Shown: positions 1 through 8,147 of the stretch, piece by piece | Layout: each line of letters opens with the position of its first letter | Numbering within the stretch: position 1 is the stretch's first letter | Made by a program: the position numbers and the translations under genes | Notes under the pieces: generated by a model | Database searches by the model: none | What the model was told of the DNA's origin: nothing | The model's input: only the letters and a program-made list of their open reading frames with translations | Assembly: GCF_013402915.1 (NCBI RefSeq) | Contig: NC_050723.1 | Coordinates: 930,001 to 994,000 of the forward strand | DNA: 64,000 nucleotides | Reading direction: 5' to 3' | Origin: Zygotorulaspora mrakii | Lineage: Eukaryota > Ascomycota > Saccharomycetes > Saccharomycetales > Saccharomycetaceae

Positions 1-244
1 TATACAACGATAGCGCGTAAAGATAAATCGAATCCAAACGGTACATGTGGCACTTATCTAAAGGATAACATTCAGCATACAGTAATTCGGACAAGAATAC
101 AGCTGTTTCATAGTTCAACTGTGATATAGCTCTCTGAATGCACTCCTGCAATTTGCCGATCATTCCCAAACAGCCGCCTTCCATGGCTGTAAATTCGTCA
201 GCACCAACGCCCGCGTGTGTGCTACCATCCATGCCAAATAACAT
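1..244 (-). CDS. CDC27: Cdc27/APC3, N-terminal part (cut by window edge)
   Basis: Only the first 81 codons lie in the window; the gene runs off the left edge. Cdc27 is the TPR scaffold subunit (APC3) of the anaphase-promoting complex, the ubiquitin ligase that triggers mitotic exit. The translation contains the N-terminal TPR helix LQECIQRAISQLNYETAVFL followed by SELLYAEC and YLYALSLY, which closely parallels the start of yeast Cdc27. An in-frame TAG lies upstream of the first ATG (242-244); a second ATG at 230-232 is an equally possible start. It is divergent from TMN3. In S. cerevisiae CDC27 is YBL084C, two loci from ALG3 (YBL082C), also in this window. The fragment is too short for the ordinary ORF size cut-off. 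Confidence 0.9.
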   Translation of the reverse strand, partial: MLFGMDGSTHAGVGADEFTAMEGGCLGMIGKLQECIQRAISQLNYETAVFLSELLYAECYPLDKCHMYRLDSIYLYALSLY

Positions 245-868
245 ACCGGAAATCGTCCATGTAATGACCAATATTTGCTAACAAAGAGGAAATGATTGAT
301 GTTAGTGGTTGATCTCCACAAATATCATCGCCGGCGTTATTTGTCTACATCAAAGGTCGGGTAACTGTTCTTTCCCATGATCTACGATATTACATAATTG
401 ACATTTTAGTTAAACAGAGTAAACTAATAGCTTGATAAACGTTTCATTTGCCACTTCTAGGGCATCTAATCTCCATGTTAAAACATGCAGCATCTTTACA
501 GAGGAATTAAGGGAGGTGATGGCTTCCGTGCAGCTACTGCTGTCTTTATGTCGCTTTTTGTAGCCAAATCTTGTGGCCTTATGTCATGGTTGATCTTCTA
601 CAAGTAAAATATATTTATAAACGTAGCCAAATTCTAAGGACAGAAATGGGCAGATTCCATAGCCTTTGGTGCAGTTATTTTGGTTCCCTTAGGAACGACT
701 TTGAACGTGTTTTCGCTGCATGAAAAAACAAACTTGACAGAAAAAAAAGTTCAACTGAATAGTTGTTAAACAAACCATTGCCTGAACCCGCTAACTTATC
801 TAATTCACTGACCTTCAATATCATTGTTTGGTTTTTGCCGTTTATCATTCTAAATACTTAGAGGTAAC
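245..868. promoter_or_regulatory. Divergent CDC27/TMN3 promoter region
   Basis: A 624-base non-coding interval between two divergent starts. It holds one exact Reb1-type site, CGGGTAA at 358-364, and AT-rich stretches near 600-620 and 720-750. No further gene or repeat is seen. Confidence 0.55.
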
Positions 869-2947
869 ATGAACCTCAAGGGACGGGTATGGTGCTGTTT
901 AGCAGGTGCAGTGCTACTACTCGTGATATACAGAAACAGTCAACAACGACATACTGGCAAACGCGACAACGTGATATCTGATTGGTGGATACAGCCCAAC
1001 TACTATAAATTCGGAGACAGTGTTGAGCTAATTGTCAATAAAGTAGAGTCAGATTTGACGCAATTGCCGTTTGCGTATTACGATTTGCCTTTTACATGTC
1101 CACCAACACAGTACAAAAAGCCATTACATCTCTCATTAAATGAAATTATCAGAGGGGATCGCAAGTGGCAAAGTGACTATATTTTGAAGTTTGGAGAAGA
1201 TAACAGTTGTCAGACGTTATGTTCACGAAAAACCACGGCTAAAGGAATTCAAGAGGCCAAGAAGCTAGTAGAACAGGGTTATGTTGTACAATGGCTGATA
1301 GATGACGAGCTTCCAGCTGCAACAACATTTATTTCTACTATTGATGAAAAGAAATATTATGCATCAGGATACCCACTAGGGTTTGTGGATGAGATTACAG
1401 GGAAGGCTTACTTGAATAATCATGTTATGCTGGTGATAAGATATAATCCAGTTGATGCCGATCGATCTACTATAGTCGGATTTGAAGTCTATCCTCGATC
1501 TGTAAGTGATTTTGGATGTCCTGGGGCATCTAAAGACCACAAACATTATGAACTCATAGTACCTGAAGACAAGGATGATCTCACATTTATCCCTGTAACA
1601 TACTCGGTCTACTGGAGGGAGGAATATAATGTGAACTGGGAAAATAGATGGAATTTCTTTCTGAACAGTGGTGAACTATCTGAAGATTCGTCCAAAAAAT
1701 TCCATTGGATGAGCTTGGCAAATTCTGTTGGAATTTTACTGTTGATAACATTCACTACTGTCATTAATCTGATAAAAGTTTTGAAAAAAGGTGACTCTGA
1801 GGCTGATTTGATGGATATCTCATTAGACAATATTGAAAATAATGATTCTATCTATATAATTGCGAAAGACTGGCTTTTGGAAACCGATGGATCATCTCTC
1901 TGGGTTAAAATTTTAACAATCTTCACTGCCATGGGTGTTCAAGTATTTTTTACAATATTTGGCTCGTTGACAATCAGTTGTTCACTGAACAAATTGCATA
2001 ACATACGGAATTCTGTCTTCACATTAGCTCTACTCTGTTTTGTGGCCGGAGCGTTCGCTGCTTCATCGATTGGTACCTGGTTGAATTTGAGCCTTCAAGA
2101 ATTCTCGTCGACAAATGATATTGGTTACAGGGGCGCATCTCATTACAATACCATTTTCGCATTACTGTGTGGCTCAGCATTACCAGGATTAGTTATGATC
2201 AGTACTTTGATATTGAACTCTGTAATCTGGGCAAAGGATTCAACTCATGCATTACCATTCGGCACTGTAGCACAATTTATCTCCATATATTTCATTATCT
2301 GCATTCCGTTGAGCTATTTTGGAGGAATCGCTACTACAAAAATATATCGATCAAACAAGCAGCGTTTTACATTAATTAAGATGAGCCCAATAAGAATGGA
2401 AAATCTGCTAAAACAAAAAAAACCCATGATATACAAAATGTCAGAAAGCGATACAAAGCCGATGAAGAGTCAGCTGAAGTCTTATCTGGGAATTATATTA
2501 TCGGGAGGTATACCACCATTCATAGTAATTTACGTTGAACTGCAGTACGTTTACAAATCTCTTTGGCTGGAGAAAACGACATTTTACTATTTTTACGGAT
2601 TCTTGCTGGCTAATATTGCATTGCTGTGCATCTTGGTTTGTGAAATTTCATTATTAGGATGTTTCGTTTTCATGAAACTGGCTAAAAGTAGCAAAAAACA
2701 TCAAAAAGATAATTGGAGGTGGAAATGTTTCATCACAGGTACTAGCTGTGCGTGGTATATGGAACTGTATTCATTATATTACATCTTCAGAATCTTGAGA
2801 ATTCGCGGATTTTCTTCAATTTTCATATCGGTCTGTTACAGTGCTATCTTTAATATAACGTGCGGTTTGGCAATGGGATCGCTTGGCTATCTGGCATGCT
2901 GCTGGTTTGTCAATCGTGTCTACATTGTCAAGTATGAGAAAAAATGA
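869..2947 (+). CDS. TMN3: Tmn3-type nonaspanin (TM9 superfamily membrane protein)
   Basis: The TM9/EMP70 family (nonaspanins) are nine-span Golgi/endosomal proteins. Yeast Tmn3 acts with Emp70 and Tmn2 in adhesion, filamentous growth and copper balance. The 692-residue length fits S. cerevisiae Tmn3 (about 706). An N-terminal hydrophobic segment (about residues 6-22) is the signal sequence, followed by a lumenal domain to about residue 275. A first conserved membrane segment follows (about 280-305), then a block of hydrophobic helices to the C terminus. The ATG at 869 is the first in frame. Neighbours CDC27, LSM4 and SWI4 match the YBL084C/YER113C-YER111C context, supporting TMN3 rather than EMP70 or TMN2. 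Confidence 0.88.
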   Translation: MNLKGRVWCCLAGAVLLLVIYRNSQQRHTGKRDNVISDWWIQPNYYKFGDSVELIVNKVESDLTQLPFAYYDLPFTCPPTQYKKPLHLSLNEIIRGDRKWQSDYILKFGEDNSCQTLCSRKTTAKGIQEAKKLVEQGYVVQWLIDDELPAATTFISTIDEKKYYASGYPLGFVDEITGKAYLNNHVMLVIRYNPVDADRSTIVGFEVYPRSVSDFGCPGASKDHKHYELIVPEDKDDLTFIPVTYSVYWREEYNVNWENRWNFFLNSGELSEDSSKKFHWMSLANSVGILLLITFTTVINLIKVLKKGDSEADLMDISLDNIENNDSIYIIAKDWLLETDGSSLWVKILTIFTAMGVQVFFTIFGSLTISCSLNKLHNIRNSVFTLALLCFVAGAFAASSIGTWLNLSLQEFSSTNDIGYRGASHYNTIFALLCGSALPGLVMISTLILNSVIWAKDSTHALPFGTVAQFISIYFIICIPLSYFGGIATTKIYRSNKQRFTLIKMSPIRMENLLKQKKPMIYKMSESDTKPMKSQLKSYLGIILSGGIPPFIVIYVELQYVYKSLWLEKTTFYYFYGFLLANIALLCILVCEISLLGCFVFMKLAKSSKKHQKDNWRWKCFITGTSCAWYMELYSLYYIFRILRIRGFSSIFISVCYSAIFNITCGLAMGSLGYLACCWFVNRVYIVKYEKK

Positions 2948-3064
2948 GAAACAGAACTGACACCAAGAGTAAGAAGTAAAAGATTTGTTAGTATTACAAT
3001 ATATACATACTTTTACAAATAGAATGCTTAGTTAAAAAAAAATAATTGCAAAAATACCTTTCAT

Positions 3065-3574
3065 CTAAAATTCTACATTGCTGTTTAACGATTGATGCTG
3101 TTGTACATAGCCGCCCGTTCCATTGCTTTGTGCGCCCTGCTGCTGGTACTGCTGCTGTTGCCTTGGATGCTGGTTGTACCGACGCTGGTTACCCGCATTT
3201 GAGTTATATGGCTTTCTGTTCTGGTTATTCCTTCTGTAGTTGCCGTTCTGCCCAGGTCCACTGCCCGCATTATTGTATTTATTATTTCTTCTGTTTCCAC
3301 CGTTGGCATTGCCGTGGTTGCTGTTAATTTGCTGCTTAACCTGGTCGATTATCGAGTCGCTCATCTTGATGTATTTGATGTAAGTCCCTCTTAGATAAAC
3401 TTCTGTTGTCTTGACCCCGCTTTCTCCTGTAGACTCGTACTGCGTAACGTTGGAAAGTGTCAAATTCATCCAGTTATCTACATTCGTCAGTTCACCTTCG
3501 ACGACCTCACCATTCTTTAGCTCTATACTCATCTGCTGCCCCTTGGCATTTGTCAACAGATATAAAGGTAACAT
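3065..3574 (-). CDS. LSM4: Lsm4, U6 snRNP and mRNA-decay Sm-like protein
   Basis: Lsm4 is a subunit of both the nuclear Lsm2-8 ring, which binds the U6 snRNA 3' end, and the cytoplasmic Lsm1-7 ring, which activates decapping. The start MLPLYLLTNAKGQQM, the Sm1 segment with NVDNWMNLTLSNV and the Sm2 segment with YLRGTYIKYIK are near-identical to yeast Lsm4. After residue about 90 the protein becomes N/Q/G/R-rich, like the prion-like tail of yeast Lsm4 that promotes P-body assembly, and it ends in VEF as the yeast protein does. At 169 residues it is slightly shorter than S. cerevisiae Lsm4. It is divergent from SWI4 and convergent with TMN3. Confidence 0.95.
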   Translation of the reverse strand: MLPLYLLTNAKGQQMSIELKNGEVVEGELTNVDNWMNLTLSNVTQYESTGESGVKTTEVYLRGTYIKYIKMSDSIIDQVKQQINSNHGNANGGNRRNNKYNNAGSGPGQNGNYRRNNQNRKPYNSNAGNQRRYNQHPRQQQQYQQQGAQSNGTGGYVQQHQSLNSNVEF

Positions 3575-3848
3575 TGTTAAACACCTCAGTTGCCTTCAGC
3601 GATGTTTCTATTCGCCCTTTGGATTTCCTTCAAGATTCATTTTTTTTTTTCATTTATCCAACTATTTTCATCAAATGCCTTCTCTGTCTCGCCGGTTTTG
3701 TTTCTATCCCTTTAGAAAACGTTTCTTCAGTCGGACAAACTCTTCCGGCAATAGAAAAGACCGTGATCCGGACAGCCGTTCATCGTGATGGTCATGTGAT
3801 AGTCATGTGCTTATCACATGCCAGAACGACTAGATTTTCTGTGTTCTC

Positions 3849-3870
3849 TTTTCGCGTCGTGACGCGAAAA
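3849..3870. promoter_or_regulatory. Inverted pair of SCB-like (Swi4/Swi6) sites
   Basis: TTTTCGCGTC and its exact reverse complement GACGCGAAAA are separated by GT. Each arm contains CGCGAAA, which fits the SCB consensus CRCGAAA, fused to an MCB-like GACGCG core. It lies about 580 bases before the SWI4 ATG, so positive autoregulation of SWI4 is a natural inference. Confidence 0.65.
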
Positions 3871-3906
3871 CGATAAATCCGAAAACCTGTGTTTTACAAT
3901 TTCCTG

Positions 3907-3926
3907 ACGCGTCAGTGCTGACGCGT
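3907..3926. promoter_or_regulatory. Two MCB elements (ACGCGT) in the SWI4 promoter
   Basis: Exact ACGCGT hexamers at 3907-3912 and 3921-3926. The MCB is the binding site of MBF (Mbp1/Swi6) and can also bind Swi4. MCB-type elements are known in the S. cerevisiae SWI4 promoter. Confidence 0.7.
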
Positions 3927-3979
3927 AATTGTTTCAGAGATCTTAAGAAAATTTTTTATTGGCACGCAATGCAACAATC

Positions 3980-4000
3980 TTTTAACCCTTTCGGGTAAAA
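3980..4000. promoter_or_regulatory. Mcm1/ECB-like or Reb1-like palindrome in SWI4 promoter
   Basis: Near-palindromic TTTTAACCC-TTTC-GGGTAAAA. The CC-N6-GG core with A/T flanks resembles a Mcm1 site of the early-cell-cycle-box type. The right half also reads CGGGTAA, an exact Reb1 core, so the two interpretations compete. Confidence 0.4.
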
Positions 4001-4446
4001 AGAGCTTTTGAACTGAAGGGAGGAACGTAAATGAGGAGCGGGTAACGGCTTGGCGGCTTTTGTGAGTAGTTAGTACCGTCAATTGGGGTTTAATGGACGA
4101 TAATAGTCAAGTAATAGGTGGTGAATTAGATTCGTCAAGGAAGCTTTGGTTACTATTGAGGCGCTAGACTGTTGCAGAAAGTTTATTGACGTTAAGGATA
4201 GTGAGGTTTGAATTTCTGGCAATTTTTTCTCTGATCTCTGGTAAGGCTCTCGAAGGGAAAAGATTTAGGTTACTGGTAACCTGATCTGTAAGACATTTGG
4301 CTCGACTGTCCTGGAAGGATAAGAGTGGCACGGCGGTTAACAGTTGCTTGCAGACGCTTGAGGTGGTACGGATCTCTGTTTGAAGGCTGGGGATCTTGAG
4401 CTGTAGAGACAAAAAAGGTGCCAAGTAAAGAGCAATTCGCGAGATT

Positions 4447-7400
4447 ATGGCGTATGGAACGGTGATAATGGACACCGGTGGCAATAGAGCGGCTTTGGCG
4501 AGTAGCACTGGGGCCGCCGTCGGCGGCTCGGATGACGTTGATGGTTCTGGGATTCGCGCAGGTGCCATTGCCGGCAATGGCGAGACGGGACTGCAAATGG
4601 AAGAAATCATACCGGTTCCGATCATTGAAATGGCTACGTACGCTGAAACGGATGTGTTTGAGTGCTATGTAAGAGGATTTGAGTCGAGAATCGTGATGCG
4701 AAGAAAACATGATGACTGGATCAACATAACGCAAGTATTCAAGATTGCCAAATTCTCCAAGACTCAGAGGACAAAGGTTCTGGAGAAGGAATCCAGTGAT
4801 ATGGAGAACGAAAAAGTTCAAGGAGGCTATGGCAGATTTCAGGGGACATGGATTCCGCTTGATAAAGCGAAGTATATGGTAAATAAATATAACATTAGGG
4901 ATCCCGTGGTCAATAAAATTCTAGAGTTTGAACTTGATCCCAATAACCCACCGGTGAAGAGAAGTAAAAATAGCGTTTTGAAAAGGTCTTCTCCAAATGG
5001 TAGAATAAGCTCACCTTCAAGCTATAATAAAACTCCAAAGAAAAAAAATCAAGCTAACTCGTCCTCTTTATCAAGGAAAACAAAGAAAAATTCAATACAT
5101 TTACAGCCCAATCCGAGCCCCTTACATAACGTTGTTTTTCAAACCCCACAACAGGTGCATACAATTTCCGCCAATAATGCTACCACTATCTCGGCAATGA
5201 GTAATAATAATGAATCAAGTAATGAGAAAGAATTGAATATGTCACAAATAAATTCAAATGAGACACCATTAACAATGAATTATTCGGCTACGCAAAAGCC
5301 ATTACAATTTTATCCAGTGCCAACGAATCTAACACATCCCCAAAAATTATCAAGAGATAAACCGCATTTAATTAATTTCATACCAGACGGTCCAAATCAG
5401 GGCGTTTTTGCTTCTCAGCAATTACAAGCACAACGTAAAAGTGCTCTTTTGGATAACGATTCGATGAGACATGTAGGGAAAAAAAGAAAGAAAGGAATTG
5501 ATAATACTTCACTAGGCTTGCTGGAGAATGGTATCAACGAAAATCATAATGAACATTTGGATATTAGCTCCAAAAATAAGAAAAAAAATAATCACAATTA
5601 TAACGCTCTAATGAAAGGAAATTCGATGGAGAAAAGTCACTATAAGATGAAAAAACAACAACAGACACCATGGCAAAATTTTCGTGGTGGTGCCAATAAT
5701 AATCCGCCTATAAACTCCTCATCGTATCAAAACTATGTACATCGAAACAATCATTCCAATACTTCATCATTAGAAATGTTTTCAACCCATGAAGATCCAA
5801 CGCCAATGTCGTCCAGGTCCGCCTCACCAAACGATTACAACGGAATTCCAACAGCACCGGCTACTGCAATTGATAATGGCGAGGGTATTCAGAATGGTGA
5901 CCTTAATGGTGATATGACACAAGAAGATAATAATGTACTTACCTTGGAAGAGTATAAGGAGCTAATCTTACAGGTCTTATCATCCGAGGATGGATCGAGT
6001 AAAGATTATGCTCTACCACCACAAATGTATCATCCGCCTCCGAATCTGGATATTAATTTTGAGATAGATGATCAAGGTCACACCCCATTACATTGGGCTA
6101 CCGCTATGGCTAATGTTCCGTTGATAAAATTGTTAATTGCCTTAAATGCAAATGCGCTACAGTGTAATTCAAGAGGTTTCAATTGTATCACTAAATCAAC
6201 CTTTTACAACAACTGCTTTAAGGCCGCTTCATTCGGAGAAGTATCTTCGGTTTTAAGGATATGTTTGATTACACCTGATTCTAATGGCAGACTCCCATTA
6301 CACTATTTGGTGGAATTAAGTGTTAATAAATCTAAAGATCCAGTTGTGATAAATTCTTACATGGATACAGTCATTCAAAACTTAGGTCAAGAGGATTACA
6401 CCTTGTTGCGCATGTGTTTGAATTTTCAGGATAATGCAGGTAACACTGCATTGCATTTAGCTGCATTAAATATGAATTTGGAACTCTGCAATAAATTATG
6501 CTACTTGGGATCATCAATGGATGTAACAAATTATGATAACGATACACCAGCATCTATTCTTGCGAAATTCAATCTAGTACCGCCTACTTCGGTTAATTCG
6601 TTTTCTACCCCACAATTTGTCAAAAATCACAAATCAAGCACTTCAACTTTCCTGGAAGCTCCAGTGGCTACAACTCCTGGTATATCGCTACCGCGTTCTC
6701 GAGAAAACTTGCGTTCTGATAAAACTAATAAAGTTTCTCGCAATGCAGATGACGACAATGGCAAAAATGAGAACAGAGATGTAGATAAGGAAAATCGAGG
6801 CAACTTTGTTGGAGGAAATAATGAATTTATTCAAAAGGATCATGGCATTCTGAGATCAACACCATATATTTCTTCAAAAAAGACTGCCTCAAGAAATTTC
6901 TTATCGGGAGGAGACACAACCACATTTACTACTTTGATGGATGATTTGTCAAATATAGATTCGTTTGTCACATCATCTGTTTTGAAAGATATCAAATCAA
7001 CACCTTCGAAACCGCTGGAAGATTCGCCAATATTATTTAGGAAGAGAGATGCTACAGCTACTGAGAGCAACACTAATAACGATGCTACTTTAAGTACTGT
7101 CTTAAAGAAACCAGTAGATATATCTGGATCTTTAGATTCACCTCTTGCTGCTATTGTTGCCACACCACTAGGAACAACTCAAAATAGCAAGGCAATAACA
7201 GGTGTTCTTTCGTCCGCCAATAGATTAAGGGAAATCTCCAATTCATTAGTCATTTCGATAAATTCAGAAATTTCTAAACTGAAAACTGAAACCAGTGATG
7301 TTGAAGTGGGTCTTGATGGAGTGAAACAAAACCTAGAAATAACACAAAACAGTGAAAAAGAACTGCTAAGTCAGTTCGAAGAAGGTATTGGATTTGAATC

Positions 7401-7791
7401 TGTACAAGAATTGCAAGGCAAAACTGAGCAATTGCGACAACTGGTTGATAATGGTAAAAATATTTTCATGTCTTGCGTTGAAAAATCCCAAGCATTGAAT
7501 CTGGCAACATTCGTTCAAGAAGAAGAATCAAAGGTGAATTCAGACACGTCAAATTCCCCATCGCCAATTTCTCCAAGAAAAGATCAAATCATGAAGTCAC
7601 TGAGACTCGCCACAGAGTTAGGTCTTTTACAGTTCAAGAGACGTTTAAAACTAAACAAAATTAGCGATGCCAGATGCAACGTCAACTTGTCATCCAAGGT
7701 TACCAAATATAGACGTCTAATAGGTATGACAGTGGAAAATATAGATTCTAAATTGGATGAAATAGAAATGGATTTGAGGGCACCCGCATAG
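4447..7791 (+). CDS. SWI4: Swi4, DNA-binding subunit of the G1/S factor SBF
   Basis: Swi4 with Swi6 forms SBF, which activates G1 cyclins and cell-wall genes at START. Residues about 58-165 form the APSES/KilA-N DNA-binding domain, with the near-invariant run DDWINITQVFKIAKFSK and QGGYGRFQGTWIPL. Residues about 538-700 hold the ankyrin repeats (DDQGHTPLHWATAMAN, NAGNTALHLAALNMN). The C-terminal ~110 residues (LATELGLLQFKRRL, ENIDSKLDEIEMDLRA) match the Swi6-binding region. The middle is N/S/K-rich. At 1114 residues it is close to yeast Swi4 (1093). The first ~50 residues are Gly/Ala-rich and poorly alignable, so an in-frame start at codon 8 or 51 is possible. The promoter carries SCB-, MCB- and Mcm1-like sites. 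Confidence 0.96.
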   Translation: MAYGTVIMDTGGNRAALASSTGAAVGGSDDVDGSGIRAGAIAGNGETGLQMEEIIPVPIIEMATYAETDVFECYVRGFESRIVMRRKHDDWINITQVFKIAKFSKTQRTKVLEKESSDMENEKVQGGYGRFQGTWIPLDKAKYMVNKYNIRDPVVNKILEFELDPNNPPVKRSKNSVLKRSSPNGRISSPSSYNKTPKKKNQANSSSLSRKTKKNSIHLQPNPSPLHNVVFQTPQQVHTISANNATTISAMSNNNESSNEKELNMSQINSNETPLTMNYSATQKPLQFYPVPTNLTHPQKLSRDKPHLINFIPDGPNQGVFASQQLQAQRKSALLDNDSMRHVGKKRKKGIDNTSLGLLENGINENHNEHLDISSKNKKKNNHNYNALMKGNSMEKSHYKMKKQQQTPWQNFRGGANNNPPINSSSYQNYVHRNNHSNTSSLEMFSTHEDPTPMSSRSASPNDYNGIPTAPATAIDNGEGIQNGDLNGDMTQEDNNVLTLEEYKELILQVLSSEDGSSKDYALPPQMYHPPPNLDINFEIDDQGHTPLHWATAMANVPLIKLLIALNANALQCNSRGFNCITKSTFYNNCFKAASFGEVSSVLRICLITPDSNGRLPLHYLVELSVNKSKDPVVINSYMDTVIQNLGQEDYTLLRMCLNFQDNAGNTALHLAALNMNLELCNKLCYLGSSMDVTNYDNDTPASILAKFNLVPPTSVNSFSTPQFVKNHKSSTSTFLEAPVATTPGISLPRSRENLRSDKTNKVSRNADDDNGKNENRDVDKENRGNFVGGNNEFIQKDHGILRSTPYISSKKTASRNFLSGGDTTTFTTLMDDLSNIDSFVTSSVLKDIKSTPSKPLEDSPILFRKRDATATESNTNNDATLSTVLKKPVDISGSLDSPLAAIVATPLGTTQNSKAITGVLSSANRLREISNSLVISINSEISKLKTETSDVEVGLDGVKQNLEITQNSEKELLSQFEEGIGFESVQELQGKTEQLRQLVDNGKNIFMSCVEKSQALNLATFVQEEESKVNSDTSNSPSPISPRKDQIMKSLRLATELGLLQFKRRLKLNKISDARCNVNLSSKVTKYRRLIGMTVENIDSKLDEIEMDLRAPA

Positions 7792-8147
7792 CCCTAGTGC
7801 CATATCCTCAAGGTGTTCAACGCAACTTCTACACCGTAAAGACTGTATCATAATGATACATTTCAAGGGTTAAAAATCTAAATAGATGTAAACGTACTTT
7901 CAATGCATATAATTACTCATAGATCGTTCACTGTCATATTTCATGTTGATTTAAGCTCGCACCCATGTGACTTAACAATCGTAAAAAATTTTTTAAGTTT
8001 TTTCTTCCTAATAGCGAGTGATGCGATGCGATGAGATGAGATGAGATTAATGAAAAAAAAATTTCTTTCATTTAAGAGCAAGTGATACTATCAATTTGAG
8101 TACAGGAAGTTCTAGTAACTGAAGTAAGGGTTTCCTTTATAGCTATA
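7792..8147 (+). promoter_or_regulatory. KAP123 promoter with PAC and RRPE-like elements
   Basis: Short intergenic region after SWI4. An RRPE-like A/T palindrome AAAAAATTTTTT (about 7984-7996) precedes an exact 13-base PAC motif, GCGATGAGATGAG, at 8028-8040, followed by another GATGAG copy and AAAAAAAATTTC. PAC is bound by Dot6/Tod6 and RRPE by Stb3; the pair marks the ribosome-biogenesis regulon. Confidence 0.75.

Larger units (their letters stand above)
3575..4446. promoter_or_regulatory. LSM4/SWI4 divergent promoter with cell-cycle motifs
   Basis: An 872-base intergenic region. It contains a CCGGACA heptamer (3768-3774), E-box/CDEI-like CATGTGAT and ATCACATG sequences (3793-3820), an inverted pair of SCB-like CGCGAAA elements (3849-3870), two MCB sites, a Mcm1/Reb1-like palindrome around 3980-4000 and a Reb1 site CGGGTAA (4039-4045). 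The open frames on the minus strand in 4164-4821 are shadows that overlap the SWI4 start. Confidence 0.7.

Noticed and set aside
3791..3820. CDEI-like CATGTGAT/ATCACATG as a centromere
   Set aside because: No AT-rich CDEII or CDEIII follows; read as E-box/Cbf1-like promoter sequence.
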